The notes under the pieces: generated by a model
Told to the model about the DNA's origin: nothing
The model's input: only the letters and a program-made list of their open reading frames with translations
Databases searched by the model: none
NCBI RefSeq assembly: GCF_021228125.1
Contig: NZ_JAJQQS010000003.1
Span: 372,001-436,000 of the forward strand
DNA: 64,000 bases
Direction of reading: 5' to 3'
Source: Streptomyces albireticuli
GTDB taxonomy: Bacteria; Actinomycetota; Actinomycetes; Streptomycetales; Streptomycetaceae
Translations under genes and position numbers: made by a program
Part shown: piece after piece, positions 35,584 to 44,778 of the stretch
Layout of the letters: the number at the start of each line of letters is the position of its first letter
Position numbering within the stretch: the stretch's first letter is position 1

Positions 35584-37317
35584 TCACCCGACCACCGGGA
35601 GCGTCCGCCCGGTGTCCCCGGCCGCGGTGACCCGGCCCGCTTCGAGGACGTGGACCGTGTCGGTGTGCGTGGCCACGAGGTGGAGTTCGTGGCTGACGAG
35701 CACCAGCGCCAGCCCCCGCTCGGCCCGGAGCCGGGTGAGGAGCTCCAGCACGGCGCCGGCCGTGCCGGGGTCGAGCGCGGACGTCACCTCGTCGCACAGC
35801 AGGACGTCGGGCCCAGGGGCCAGGGCGCGGGCGATGGACACGCGCTGCCGCTGGCCGCCGGAGAGCTCGTGGGGGTAGCGGCGGGCGAAGTCGGCCGGCA
35901 GGCCCACCTGGCCGAGGAGCTCGGCGACCCGGTCGGCCTGCTCGGACCGCGCCGCCGCCCGGTGCAGGCGGAGCGGTCTGGCCAGCGTGGCACCGACGGT
36001 ACGGGCGGGGTTGAGGGCCCCCAGCGGGTTCTGCGGGACGAGCTGGACGCGGCGCCGCTCCGCCCGGCCGCGCCGCCGGGCCAGGGCCGGCAGCGCGCGG
36101 CCGTCCAGGGTGAGGCAGCCGGCGTCCGGCCGTTGCAGCCCCGCCAAGACGCGCAGCAGGGTGGTCTTCCCGGAGCCCGAGGGGCCGATGACGCCGGTGG
36201 CCTCGCCCGGGGCCACCGCGAAGCCGACCCCGGCCAGGGCCCGGTGGGACCGCCCGCGCTGGGTGAACGTGACCACGAGACCCTCGGCGGCCAGACCGGG
36301 CCCCGGCCCGCCGCGCGCGGGGAGGGCGGCGGCCCGGGCCGGGAGCGCGGCGGTGGGCCCGGGCGCCGTACGGGCGGCGGCCGGGCCGAGGTCCACGACA
36401 TCGTCGGCACAGCGCTCGACGAGCGCGGGATCGTGGCAGGCGAGGACGATCGCGAGCCCCCGGCCGGCGGCCAGGTGGCGCAGGAGGCCGGCGATCTCGT
36501 CGCGCAGCGCGGTGTCGAGCCCGGCCGTGGGCTCGTCCAGCAGCAGGACGTCGGGCCGCCGGGCGAGGGCGCGGGCCAGCGCCACCCTGCGCTGCTGCCC
36601 GCCGGAAAGGGCACCCGGGCGGCGGTCGGGCAACCCGTCCGCCACGGGCAGCAGGCACTCGGCGAGCAGGTTCCGTACGGCGCGCGGTGACGGGTCCGCC
36701 GCCGTCTCGGCGACGAGCTGCCGGACACGCATCCGGGGGTCGAGCGCGGAGCCGGGGTCCTGGCCGACGTAGGCGACGCGGTGGCGGCGCAGCGCGCGCA
36801 GCCGGTCCTCGGGCAGGGCGAGGACGTCGTGCCCGAGGACGTCGACGCTGCCCGAGACGACCCGTGCCCCGTCGGGCAGGTCGCCGATCACGGCCCGTAA
36901 CAGAGTGGACTTACCGGAACCGGAGGGCCCGGTGAGGGCGGTGATCCGGCCGCTCCGGAGCGTGAGACCGGCCCCGGCCAGCAGGGTGGGGCCGCCGGGT
37001 ACGGAGATCTCCAGGCCGGTGACGCTCACCACGGCCGGGCTGTCGGTCATGGCCGGGGAGGCTCCGTCCGGGGGAAGGGACGCGGGCCGTCCCACCGGTA
37101 CGGGTCGGGGTACGGGCGCTCGATCCGGGCCCGCAGGGGCGGGCGGGTCTGCGGAGACATGTGGGTCGGCGGGATTCGCCAAGGCCGCGGGGATGTGCGG
37201 GTGTGTGGGAGCGGGTGGGTCCGTGGGGCGTGTGTCCTCGGGGGGCGGGCCCGTGCGGGCGTGTCCGTCCGTGGGTGTTCCCTCCCCCGCCCGGGGGTCC
37301 TCGTGTCCGGGAGTCAT
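35584..37317 (-). CDS. ABC transporter ATP-binding protein, two fused nucleotide-binding domains (Opp/Nik type)
   Basis: A 577-residue protein with two ABC domains. Walker A motifs are GPSGSGKST and GPSGSGKTT; signatures are LSGGQQRRVALARAL and LSGGQRQRVSIARAL; Walker B segments are VLLLDEPTAG and VLLCDEVTSA. It energises the permeases upstream. The ATG at 37317 overlaps the permease stop (ATGA) but leaves an 89-residue Pro-rich head; ATG 37050 is the alternative start of the conserved domain. A rare TTA leucine codon lies in the first Walker A region (36898-36900), making importer expression potentially bldA-dependent. Confidence 0.93.
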   Translation of the reverse strand: MTPGHEDPRAGEGTPTDGHARTGPPPEDTRPTDPPAPTHPHIPAALANPADPHVSADPPAPAGPDRAPVPRPVPVGRPASLPPDGASPAMTDSPAVVSVTGLEISVPGGPTLLAGAGLTLRSGRITALTGPSGSGKSTLLRAVIGDLPDGARVVSGSVDVLGHDVLALPEDRLRALRRHRVAYVGQDPGSALDPRMRVRQLVAETAADPSPRAVRNLLAECLLPVADGLPDRRPGALSGGQQRRVALARALARRPDVLLLDEPTAGLDTALRDEIAGLLRHLAAGRGLAIVLACHDPALVERCADDVVDLGPAAARTAPGPTAALPARAAALPARGGPGPGLAAEGLVVTFTQRGRSHRALAGVGFAVAPGEATGVIGPSGSGKTTLLRVLAGLQRPDAGCLTLDGRALPALARRRGRAERRRVQLVPQNPLGALNPARTVGATLARPLRLHRAAARSEQADRVAELLGQVGLPADFARRYPHELSGGQRQRVSIARALAPGPDVLLCDEVTSALDPGTAGAVLELLTRLRAERGLALVLVSHELHLVATHTDTVHVLEAGRVTAAGDTGRTLPVVG

Positions 37318-38150
37318 CGCGCACCCACCGCCGCGCGCCGCGCCGCCGGTGTGAGCGCGTCGGCGGCGAGGTTGACGCTCACGGCCAAGAGGCCGACGGC
37401 GAGGCTGGGCGCGACGACCGCCCAGGGGTTGAGGAGCGCGCCGGGGGCGTTCTCACGGATCATCAGCGCCCAGTCGGCGGCGGGCGGCCGGGGCCCGAGC
37501 TGGAGGAACCCGGCCATCGAGATGACGTAGACGGCGGCGACGAAGCGCAGGCCGAACAGGGCGAGGACGGTGGCGCGCAGATTGGGCAGCACCTCGCGCA
37601 GCGCCAGGTGCCACAGCCGTTCGCCACCGGCGGCCGCCGCCTCGACGTAGCCGGACGCGGCGACGGGCGCGGCCGCGCTCGCGACGACGCGTACCGCGTA
37701 CGGGACGCCCAGCCCGGTGGCGGCCGCCATGACCGCGAGCCGCCCGCCGGGCCAGGCCAGGGCGAGCAGCATCATGCCCAGCACCGGCGGCAGCAGGATG
37801 GCGAGGTCGGCGCCGCGTTCGACGAGCCGTCCCACGGCGGGGGAGAGCACGGCGAAGCAGCCCAGCACGGCGGCCACGGCGGTGACCGCGACGGCGACGG
37901 CCAGGGCGCCGCCGATGAGGGCGCTGCCGCCGTGCAGCATCCGGCTGAGCACGTCGCGGCCGAGCTGGTCGCCGCCGAGGAGCGCGGCCGGGCCGGGCGG
38001 TGCGTAGGGCGCGGTGACCGGTTCGTCCATCGGGCGCGGGGCGAACAGCGGCCCGGTCAGCGCGAGCAGGGTCAGCAGGGCCCCCGGCGCCACCGCGAGG
38101 AGCACGCGGGCGCGCGGGGCGCGGGAGGGGGCGAGGGCGGCGGAGCTCAT
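37314..38150 (-). CDS. ABC transporter permease, DppC/OppC type
   Basis: A 278-residue integral membrane protein with about six helices. The N-terminal APPGPAALLGGDQLGRDVLSR segment is typical of DppC-like subunits, and the EAA-type cytoplasmic loop reads YVEAAAAGGERLWHLALREVLPN. It pairs with the DppB-like permease immediately upstream in a dipeptide/nickel-class importer. Start ATG 38150 and the end are both in ATGA overlaps. Confidence 0.92.
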   Translation of the reverse strand: MSSAALAPSRAPRARVLLAVAPGALLTLLALTGPLFAPRPMDEPVTAPYAPPGPAALLGGDQLGRDVLSRMLHGGSALIGGALAVAVAVTAVAAVLGCFAVLSPAVGRLVERGADLAILLPPVLGMMLLALAWPGGRLAVMAAATGLGVPYAVRVVASAAAPVAASGYVEAAAAGGERLWHLALREVLPNLRATVLALFGLRFVAAVYVISMAGFLQLGPRPPAADWALMIRENAPGALLNPWAVVAPSLAVGLLAVSVNLAADALTPAARRAAVGAR

Positions 38151-39157
38151 GGGCGGGCTCCCAGGGTGCGGGCACGGATGAGGTCGGCGCACAGCAGGAC
38201 GAGGCTGATGACGGCCCCGGTGCAGGCCACGACCCCGGCGATGACCGGTGTGTCGCGGTCGCTCACGGCACCGGCCAGGACGGTGCCGAGGCCCGGGTAG
38301 TTGAAGAGGGTCTCCACGACGACGGCGCCGCCCAGCAGCATCCCGGTGGACGTCGCGGCACCCGTGGCGATCGCGGGCCACGCGCCGGGCAGCGCGTGGC
38401 GGAGCAGGACGCGCCGGGGGGACAGGCCGTCCAGGTGGGCGGCCGTGACGTGCGGGGCGCCGGCCTGGTCCGCCAGCGCGCCGCGGACGATGCGGGCGTT
38501 CCAGCCGGCCTGCGGCACGGTGAGGGCCAGGACGGGCATGACCAGCATGGTCCAGGAGGCGGGGGCGCCGTCGGGGGCGGTGAGGGTGACGGCGGGCAGC
38601 CACCCGGTCCACAGGGACAGCGGCAGCAACAGGCCGACGGCTACCACGAATTCGGGCAGGGCCAGGGCGATCCCGGAGGTGATGTTGACGATCCGGTCGA
38701 CCGGGCCGCCCGGGTGCAGGGCCGCCCGGCAGCCGAGGGCGAGCGCCGTGGCGAGGGTGGCGGCGAACGCCGTGCCGCCGAGGAGGAGGGTGTTGGGGAA
38801 GGGCGCGGAGAGCAGGCCGGTGACGCGCTCACCGCGGGCGGAGGTGCCGAGGTCGCCGGTGGGCAGGGCCGTCATCCAGTCCAGGAACCGCTCCCACACC
38901 GGCCGGTCCAGGCCGAGCAGCCGGCGGCGGGCCGCGGCGTCGGCGGCGCTCTCGCCGCGGTCGGAGGTGGCCGACGCGGCGTCGCCGGGCAGCAGTTCGA
39001 CGGCGGCGAACACGACGGCGAGCAGCACGGCCAGCATCAGGGCGCGCTTGGCGAGCACCACGCCGGCGCCGACGGCCGCCGTCGCGGCGCGGCGCGGGGC
39101 CGAGGCCGTCACCGGGGCGGTGGCGGCCTCGGCCCGTTCCGTCGCCGTCCCGGTCAA
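38147..39157 (-). CDS. ABC transporter permease, DppB/OppB type
   Basis: A permease of about 336 residues. The first helix and periplasmic segment (LPGDAASATS, RRLLGLDRPVWERFLDWM, GDLGTS) are classic for DppB-like subunits, and the EAA loop reads HVTAAHLDGLSPRRVLLRHALP. The start is uncertain: TTG 39157 overlaps the stop of the binding-protein gene (TTGA), while GTG 39112 is closer to the family start. Operonic with the rest of the importer. Confidence 0.9.
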   Translation of the reverse strand: MTGTATERAEAATAPVTASAPRRAATAAVGAGVVLAKRALMLAVLLAVVFAAVELLPGDAASATSDRGESAADAAARRRLLGLDRPVWERFLDWMTALPTGDLGTSARGERVTGLLSAPFPNTLLLGGTAFAATLATALALGCRAALHPGGPVDRIVNITSGIALALPEFVVAVGLLLPLSLWTGWLPAVTLTAPDGAPASWTMLVMPVLALTVPQAGWNARIVRGALADQAGAPHVTAAHLDGLSPRRVLLRHALPGAWPAIATGAATSTGMLLGGAVVVETLFNYPGLGTVLAGAVSDRDTPVIAGVVACTGAVISLVLLCADLIRARTLGARP

Positions 39158-40704
39158 CGGGCCAGCCAGACGCGTTCGAGCTGGACCCGTCCGTAGCCGG
39201 GCAGCCTGGGCAGGTCGCGCACCTTGGGGCCGGCCAGGTCGATGCCGTCGGCCACGCCCCACAGCAGATAGCCGGAACGGTCGTGCTCGATCCGCTGGAG
39301 CTCACGGAGTGCCGTTGCCCGGGCCTTCTCGTCGGGGGCGCCGACGGCCTTGCGGTACGCGCCGTCGAAGCCCGGGTCCGACCAGCCGGCCTCGTTCTGC
39401 CCGGCGCCGGTGATCATCTTGGCGGCGAGGAAGATCACGGAGTCGTTGGTGCCCCAGTAGTTGGTGTAGAAGGAGCCCTTGAGCCAGGTCTTCTCGTAGA
39501 ACGCGCCCGACTCCTGCTTGACGACCTTGATCTTGACGCCGGCCTCACGGGCGTGGTTGGCGAAGAGGGTCGCGGACTCGGCCAGCCCGGGGACGTCCTC
39601 GGTGGTGACGAGGTCATAGGTCTTGGAGAGGTCGAAGCCCGCCTCGCCGAGCAGCTTCCCGGCCCTGGCGAGGTCGCGCGTGCGCCGGGGAAGGTCCTTG
39701 GCGTAGGCCGGGTCCGCGGTGCCCAGCACGTCGTTGGCGACGGTTCCGTAGCCGGAGAGGACCTGCTCGACCATGGCCTCGCGGTCGACGACGAGCTTCA
39801 TGGCCTCGCGGACCCTGACGTCGGCGAAGGGGCCGTCGGCGGTGCGCATGACGAGGGGCATCGCCATGTCGCCCGGCCGCCGGACGAGCTGGACGTCCTT
39901 GCGTGAGGCCGCCGAACGGGCCGCGACGGGACCGACGTTGGAGGCCAGGTCGATCTGGCCGCCCAGCAGGGCGTTGGCCATGGCCTGGGGGCTCTCGAAC
40001 ATGGTCACCTCGACGGCGTCGAGGTGCACCCGCCCGCCGTGCCACTTGTCGTTGCGCAGCAGCCGGGCGTTGCCGCCCCGGAACCAGTCGAGCTTGAACG
40101 GGCCGGTTCCCGGGGCTTTGGGTATCTCCTTGTCGGGGGTGTCCTTCTTGAGGACGAACGTCGACAGGCGGGTCAGCAGCGGGAGTTCGGCGTTGGCGAC
40201 GTCCGAGACCAGGACGACGGTGCCCTTGCCGTCGGCGGTGATGTTCTCCGCCTTGACGCCCGGCAGCCGGGACGCGCCGGCGGGGGTGTCGCGGAGTCTG
40301 CGCAGCGACCACACCACGTCGTCGGCGGTGACCGGTGAGCCGTCGTGGAAGACGGCGCCCTCGGCGAGGGTGAAGCGCCAGGTCCTGAGATCGGCGGAGG
40401 GCTTCCAGGCGGTGGCGAGCCGGCCGACGGTGTTGTCCTTGAGGCCGGGTGCGGTGAGGGTGTCATGGACGAGGGCGATGATCAGGTAGTCGCTCTCGTT
40501 GCCCTGATTGCCGTGCGGGTCACGGGTGGTGGCGGAGGCGCGGCCCAGCGCGCCGACGCGGAGCGTGCCGCCTTTCCGGGGGGTGCCGCCGGAGGAGTCC
40601 GCCGGTGAGGAGGCCGCGTCCTTGCCGCCGCCGCACGCGGTGAGCAGGGCGGCCGTTCCTATGCCGCCGCCGGTCCAGAGCGCCTGACGCCTTGTCCAAA
40701 TCAC
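39154..40704 (-). CDS. Family 5 solute-binding lipoprotein of the importer
   Basis: A 516-residue extracytoplasmic binding protein. A Tat-like TRRQALW and a lipobox LLTACGGG (Cys24) target it to the membrane surface. The mature protein has the family 5 fold (FTLAEGAVFHDGSPVTADDVVWSL). Family members bind peptides, nickel or metal-chelate complexes. An iron-box-like site lies 33 bp upstream of the start, so the ligand may be an iron chelate, perhaps the product of the divergent operon. First gene of the four-gene importer operon. Confidence 0.93.
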   Translation of the reverse strand: MIWTRRQALWTGGGIGTAALLTACGGGKDAASSPADSSGGTPRKGGTLRVGALGRASATTRDPHGNQGNESDYLIIALVHDTLTAPGLKDNTVGRLATAWKPSADLRTWRFTLAEGAVFHDGSPVTADDVVWSLRRLRDTPAGASRLPGVKAENITADGKGTVVLVSDVANAELPLLTRLSTFVLKKDTPDKEIPKAPGTGPFKLDWFRGGNARLLRNDKWHGGRVHLDAVEVTMFESPQAMANALLGGQIDLASNVGPVAARSAASRKDVQLVRRPGDMAMPLVMRTADGPFADVRVREAMKLVVDREAMVEQVLSGYGTVANDVLGTADPAYAKDLPRRTRDLARAGKLLGEAGFDLSKTYDLVTTEDVPGLAESATLFANHAREAGVKIKVVKQESGAFYEKTWLKGSFYTNYWGTNDSVIFLAAKMITGAGQNEAGWSDPGFDGAYRKAVGAPDEKARATALRELQRIEHDRSGYLLWGVADGIDLAGPKVRDLPRLPGYGRVQLERVWLAR

Positions 40705-40736
40705 GTAAGTCCCCGTTCCACGGAAGTTGCACTTAC

Positions 40737-40755
40737 TTAGGTTTGGCTACCCTGA
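40737..40755 (-). promoter_or_regulatory. Iron box (DmdR/IdeR/DtxR-type operator) of the importer operon
   Basis: The 19-mer TTAGGTTTGGCTACCCTGA matches the remembered consensus TTAGGTTAGGCTAACCTAA at 16 of 19 positions. It is centred about 40 bp upstream of the binding-protein ATG, a position suited to repression by an iron-loaded DtxR-family regulator. Confidence 0.72.
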
Positions 40756-40856
40756 AAATGGACGTGATCGCAACTGTGCGTGGGCCGTGAACCGAAAGGC
40801 GAATCGGCCTCAACCTCCGTTTCCTGCCCGTCAATTGGGCAAAATCGGGTGAAGTG

Positions 40857-40902
40857 AACTACCATCTGGTAAGGGTTGCCTTGCCTAAATTCGATGGTAG
40901 TT
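40857..40902 (+). promoter_or_regulatory. Second iron box nested in a longer palindrome
   Basis: Positions 40870-40888 read, on the reverse strand, TTAGGCAAGGCAACCCTTA, matching the iron-box consensus at 14 of 19 positions. It is exactly centred within a 10-bp perfect inverted repeat, AACTACCATC at 40857-40866 and GATGGTAGTT at 40893-40902. It lies about 170 bp before the oxygenase start and would control the plus-strand operon. Confidence 0.65.
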
Positions 40903-41058
40903 TCCTTGGTGAACGCTGCTGCCGACAGCGGGTTTCCGCCACCTTCCGCAACTCCCCTCACAGGCCCGAGGGTCGCACTCCGCCCTGCCCTCGGGCCGCT
41001 TCCGAGGCATGCCCGGGAACGATCCCTCCGCCCTCACCACGGAAACGGATACTTCGCC

Positions 41059-42075
41059 ATGAGCACGGGAGCCCCACCCGTCCGCCTGCTCGATCCCACC
41101 GCGGCCGCCGAGGTCGACCACGCCGCCGGAAAGATCCTCACCACCTACGGCACCTCCGCCACGTCCTCCCAACTCCTCGAACACGTCGCCCGGTCGGCGG
41201 CGGATCTCAGTGAGTCGGTCCGGCGGCACCTGCGGCCCGTCGACACCGACGACGGCCTGTTCGTACTGCGCGGCCTGACCGTCGACGACATCGCCGTGGG
41301 CCCCACGCCCGGGAGCTGGGCCACGGCGGGGGACGGCGGCGCCGCCCACGACATCGCGATGCTGCTGCTCGCCACCGTCATGGGCGACCCCCTCGCCTGG
41401 GAGGGCCAGCAGGAAGGTCGCTTCGTCCACAACATCGTCCCCGCCCCCGGCCACGAGGAGGAGCAGACCGGCGCCAGCAGCGACGTCCTCCTCAGCCCGC
41501 ACACCGAGGACGCCTTCCACCCGGACCGCGCCCACCTCCTGATGCTCGGCTGCGTCCGCAACCACGACCGGGTCGCCACCACCGCCGCGAGCGTCCGCCA
41601 CGTACGCCTGGACGAGGCCGACATCGCCACGCTCACCCGCCCCGAGCTGCCGATCCTTCCCGACGACGCCTACACGAACGTGTGGGATCCCGGCGACCGC
41701 CGGGCCGAGCGACCTCCGGACGTCTCCACCCTCTGGCGCTCCCCGGACGGCCTCACCCTGCGCTTCGACCCGGCCTACACCCCGCTGGCGAAGGCCACCC
41801 CCGTCTACCGGGCGGCGTACGGGCGGCTGGAGGCGGAACTCGCCCGCGTCTCCGTCTCGGTGAGCCTCGATCCGGGCGAGGTCCTCGTCATCGACAACGA
41901 CCTCGTGGTGCACGGCCGGGTCCCCTTCAAGGCCCGCTACGACGGCACCGACCGCTGGCTCAAGCGCGCCTCCGTGCGCGTCCCCGGCCGCACCACCCGC
42001 CCGCCGGCGGAGGCCGGTGAACACGGCTACGGGCAGGCCGCCTTGGTGGCCTGCGCGTCGCGGGGCGCGGGCTGA
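41059..42075 (+). CDS. Fe(II)/2-oxoglutarate-dependent oxygenase (clavaminate synthase/VioC-like)
   Basis: A 338-residue oxygenase of the TauD/CAS-like superfamily. The iron ligands are His148 and Glu150 in SPHTEDAF and the distal His285 in VVHGRVPF; the 2-oxoglutarate arginine follows (RWLKRASVRV). Closest recognisable relatives are amino-acid beta-hydroxylases (AsnO, VioC, OrfP). It could hydroxylate an amino acid or metallophore intermediate. The frame is open upstream to 40876, but the upstream residues overlap the iron box and look non-coding, so ATG 41059 is preferred. Head of the plus-strand operon. Confidence 0.88.
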   Translation: MSTGAPPVRLLDPTAAAEVDHAAGKILTTYGTSATSSQLLEHVARSAADLSESVRRHLRPVDTDDGLFVLRGLTVDDIAVGPTPGSWATAGDGGAAHDIAMLLLATVMGDPLAWEGQQEGRFVHNIVPAPGHEEEQTGASSDVLLSPHTEDAFHPDRAHLLMLGCVRNHDRVATTAASVRHVRLDEADIATLTRPELPILPDDAYTNVWDPGDRRAERPPDVSTLWRSPDGLTLRFDPAYTPLAKATPVYRAAYGRLEAELARVSVSVSLDPGEVLVIDNDLVVHGRVPFKARYDGTDRWLKRASVRVPGRTTRPPAEAGEHGYGQAALVACASRGAG

Positions 42076-42176
42076 TCCCGGCGCCCGCCGCACGGCCGCC
42101 CCGGTGACCGGCTGAACCGGCCGAACCGGCCGCCGAAGCGCACCGACCGCAGGACTCGCCCGGACCTTCCCTCCAT

Positions 42177-42257
42177 GGGCCCAGCAGGGTTTACCCCAGG
42201 ACGGCTTACCCCCCACGGGCCCCGGCAGGGCCTACCCCAGCACGTCTTACCCCCCAC
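42177..42257 (+). repeat. Two tandem copies of a ~40-bp repeat
   Basis: Copy 1 (42177-42216) and copy 2 (42217-42257) share GGGCCC-GGCAGGG-TACCCCAG-ACG-CTTACCCCCCAC with a few substitutions. They fill part of the 253-bp gap between the oxygenase and the SbnB-like gene. No gene is seen in the gap. Confidence 0.8.
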
Positions 42258-42328
42258 AGGCGTCACCGAGCACCGACTCGCACCCACCACCCCTCACCGA
42301 AAACCCCACCGCGGACGAGGAGCGAGAC

Positions 42329-43360
42329 ATGACCGGTACCACGGACCCCCGCATACCCTTCGGCACGGCCGCGCCCGCCGACGACACGACCCTGCGCCTG
42401 CTGTCCACCAGCGACCTCGCGGGCCTCGACATCTCCCTCGCCGACGTCGTCGGCACCGTCGAGGGCGCCTACCGCACCCTGGCCGCCGGCCGCTCGGACA
42501 ACCCGCGCAAGGTCACCGTCAAACCCTCCGACGGGCACTCCGTCGCGTACGCCATGCTCGGCCGCGACGGCTCCCGCGACGTCGTCGCCGTGAAGACCTC
42601 GTACAAGCACGGCCTGGACAAGGGGCGTCAGGAGCAGCACTACTACACCACCCTCACCCTCTACGACGACGTCACCGGCCTGCCCGTCGCGATGATGGAC
42701 TGCGGCCGCGTCGGCTCCCTGCGCACCCCGGCCGTCTCCGCACTGCTGGCCCGCGAGTGCGCCACCCCCGGGGCGCGCAGCGCGCTGGTCATCGGCACCG
42801 GCACCCAGGGCCGGCTGGCCCTGCCGTTCCTGCTGACCACGCTGCCCGGCCTGGACCGGCTGATGCTCTTCGGCACCCACCCCGAGGGGATCGAGGCGGT
42901 ACGGGCGCGGCTGCGCGCCCACTTCCCCGACCGCGACGTCGAGGTCGTCACCGACGCCCGGGCCGCGGCGGGCGACGCCGACGTCGTCGTGGCCACGGCC
43001 GGCGCGCACACCCCCGCCGCCGTCGAGTCCGCGGACCTGGCGCCGGGAACGCTGTCGATCCTGGTCGGCCACGGCCTGGCCCCCTCCACGCTGCACCGCG
43101 CCGACCGCGTCGTGGCCACCAGCGAGGCCCAGATGAACGTCACCGGCACCGACATGGCGGACGCCGACGGCAAACTCCCCGCCGTCGACGCCGAGTTCCC
43201 CCCGGTCCTCGCGGGCGTGACGGCGGGCCGCACCGCGCCGCTCGAGCGGATCTTCGCCTACAACAGCGGCCTGGTCGTCACCGACATCGCCCTCGGCCAC
43301 CGCTTCGCCCAGCTCGCCCTCGAGCAGGGCCTCGGGACGCGGGTGCCGCTGTGGCGGTGA
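42329..43360 (+). CDS. SbnB-like dehydrogenase (ornithine cyclodeaminase family)
   Basis: A 343-residue NAD-binding enzyme. The Rossmann motif is VIGTGTQGRLALPFL; KTSYKHGLDKGRQ and MMDCGRVGSLRTPAVSALLA resemble the substrate-lysine and core regions of the OCD/mu-crystallin family. With the SbnA homologue downstream it should oxidise N-(1-amino-1-carboxyl-2-ethyl)-glutamate to L-2,3-diaminopropionate plus 2-oxoglutarate, as in staphyloferrin B biosynthesis. The reaction is assigned by the pairing of both genes. The stop overlaps the decarboxylase GTG (GTGA). Confidence 0.88.
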   Translation: MTGTTDPRIPFGTAAPADDTTLRLLSTSDLAGLDISLADVVGTVEGAYRTLAAGRSDNPRKVTVKPSDGHSVAYAMLGRDGSRDVVAVKTSYKHGLDKGRQEQHYYTTLTLYDDVTGLPVAMMDCGRVGSLRTPAVSALLARECATPGARSALVIGTGTQGRLALPFLLTTLPGLDRLMLFGTHPEGIEAVRARLRAHFPDRDVEVVTDARAAAGDADVVVATAGAHTPAAVESADLAPGTLSILVGHGLAPSTLHRADRVVATSEAQMNVTGTDMADADGKLPAVDAEFPPVLAGVTAGRTAPLERIFAYNSGLVVTDIALGHRFAQLALEQGLGTRVPLWR

Positions 43361-44757
43361 ACGGCACGTCCCCGCTCACCGTCCGCTTCCCCACGCTGCC
43401 CGCCCATCCGGACCCCGTCACGGACGCGATCCTCGACAGCGGCCTCCTCCAGGAGCTGTCCCACGCCTTCGGCGGCCCGTTCCACTTCCTGCTCCCGCAC
43501 CGCTTCGACGCCAACCTGGCCGCGCTCCGCGCCGTGCTGGAGGAGGCCGGCGTGGACGGGCGCGTGTACTACGCGAAGAAGGCCAACAAGGCCGCCTTGT
43601 GGATCGAACGCTGCGCCGCGGGCGGTGCCGGTGCGGACGTCGCCAGCCTCGGCGAGCTCCACGAGGCGCTCGGCCACGGCGTCCGCGGCGAGGACCTCGT
43701 CGTCACCGGGCCCGCCAAGAACGACGAACTGCTGCGCGCGTCCGTCCTCCAGGGCGCCCTGACCACCGTCGACTCCCTCGACGAACTCGACCGCCTCCTC
43801 GCGCGGACCCGGGCCGGCCCGCACCGCCCCGCCCGGCTGCTGCTGCGCCGGCTCCCCCCGGCGCAGCCGGAGAGCCGCTTCGGCATGGACGGCGCCGGGA
43901 TCGAGGAGGCGCTGAGGCGGTGCGTACGCGCCGGCGACACGATCCGGATGGAGGGCTTCTCCTTCCATCTCTCCGGCTACGCCACCCGCCCGCGCGCCGA
44001 CCTCGCCGGACACCTCGTCGACCTCTGCCTCAAGGCCCGCGCCCTGGGCCTGCGGGCCGACCGGATCAGCATCGGCGGCGGCCTCGCCGTCGACTACGCG
44101 GCGGCCGCGGACTGGCACGCCTTCCTCGCGGCGCAGCGGCCCGCGCACTACCACGCGCGCAAGTCCTTCCCGGCGGGCGGCTTCTACCCCTACCACTCGC
44201 CGGTCGCCGGGGCCGCCGCGCTCCGGGCCGTACTGGCCGCCGTCCCCGGGGGCGGCCGGGAGAGCCTGGCCGCCAGACTCCGCGGCACGCGCACGGCACT
44301 GCTGACGGAGCCCGGGCGCGCGCTGCTGGACCGGGCGGGCTCGTCCGTCTTCCGCGTCCAGGGCGTCAAGGACCGCGACGGCTACGCGATCCTCACCGTC
44401 GACGGGACGAGCCTGAGCCTGTCCGAGCAGTGGTTCGGCAGCGAGTACCTGCCCGAGCCCGCCCTGGTCACCCCGGCCGGGCGGGCCCTCGGCCCGGGGA
44501 CGCACCCCGCGTGCGTGGGCGGGGCCAGCTGCCTGGAGTCGGACCTGCTCACCTGGCGCAAGGTCCCCTTCCCGGCCCGCCCGGCCGTCGGCGACCTGCT
44601 GGTCTACCCGAACACGGCCGGGTACCAGATGGATTCCAACGAGTCGCCTTTCCATGACCTGCCGCTGCCGCCCAAGGTCGTCGTCGAGGCCGCCGACGGG
44701 CCGGACACCGGAGGCGGGCGGCCCCGCTGGCGCCTCGACCGGCGCCCCGCCCGCTGA
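43357..44757 (+). CDS. Type III PLP-dependent decarboxylase (SbnH/LysA-like)
   Basis: A 466-residue alanine-racemase-fold decarboxylase of the diaminopimelate/ornithine family. The PLP lysine is Lys75 in YYAKKANKA; HLSGYATRP, the glycine loop SIGGGLAVDY, EPGRALLD and the C-terminal CLESDLL are diagnostic. In staphyloferrin B, SbnH decarboxylates a diaminopropionate-containing intermediate, and this gene is placed likewise between SbnB- and SbnA-like genes. The substrate here is uncertain because no siderophore ligase is present. GTG 43357 overlaps the SbnB-like stop; GTG 43351 is an alternative. Confidence 0.88.
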   Translation: MNGTSPLTVRFPTLPAHPDPVTDAILDSGLLQELSHAFGGPFHFLLPHRFDANLAALRAVLEEAGVDGRVYYAKKANKAALWIERCAAGGAGADVASLGELHEALGHGVRGEDLVVTGPAKNDELLRASVLQGALTTVDSLDELDRLLARTRAGPHRPARLLLRRLPPAQPESRFGMDGAGIEEALRRCVRAGDTIRMEGFSFHLSGYATRPRADLAGHLVDLCLKARALGLRADRISIGGGLAVDYAAAADWHAFLAAQRPAHYHARKSFPAGGFYPYHSPVAGAAALRAVLAAVPGGGRESLAARLRGTRTALLTEPGRALLDRAGSSVFRVQGVKDRDGYAILTVDGTSLSLSEQWFGSEYLPEPALVTPAGRALGPGTHPACVGGASCLESDLLTWRKVPFPARPAVGDLLVYPNTAGYQMDSNESPFHDLPLPPKVVVEAADGPDTGGGRPRWRLDRRPAR

Positions 44758-44778
44758 TCCCGCCCTGCCCGTCCGCCC

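Noticed and set aside
40737..40961. Minus-strand open frame of 74 codons
   Set aside because: It spans both iron boxes and the divergent promoter region; no ribosome site or recognisable family.
40876..41058. Upstream extension of the oxygenase frame to 40876
   Set aside because: It would begin inside the iron-box palindrome and codes low-complexity residues; ATG 41059 matches the family start.
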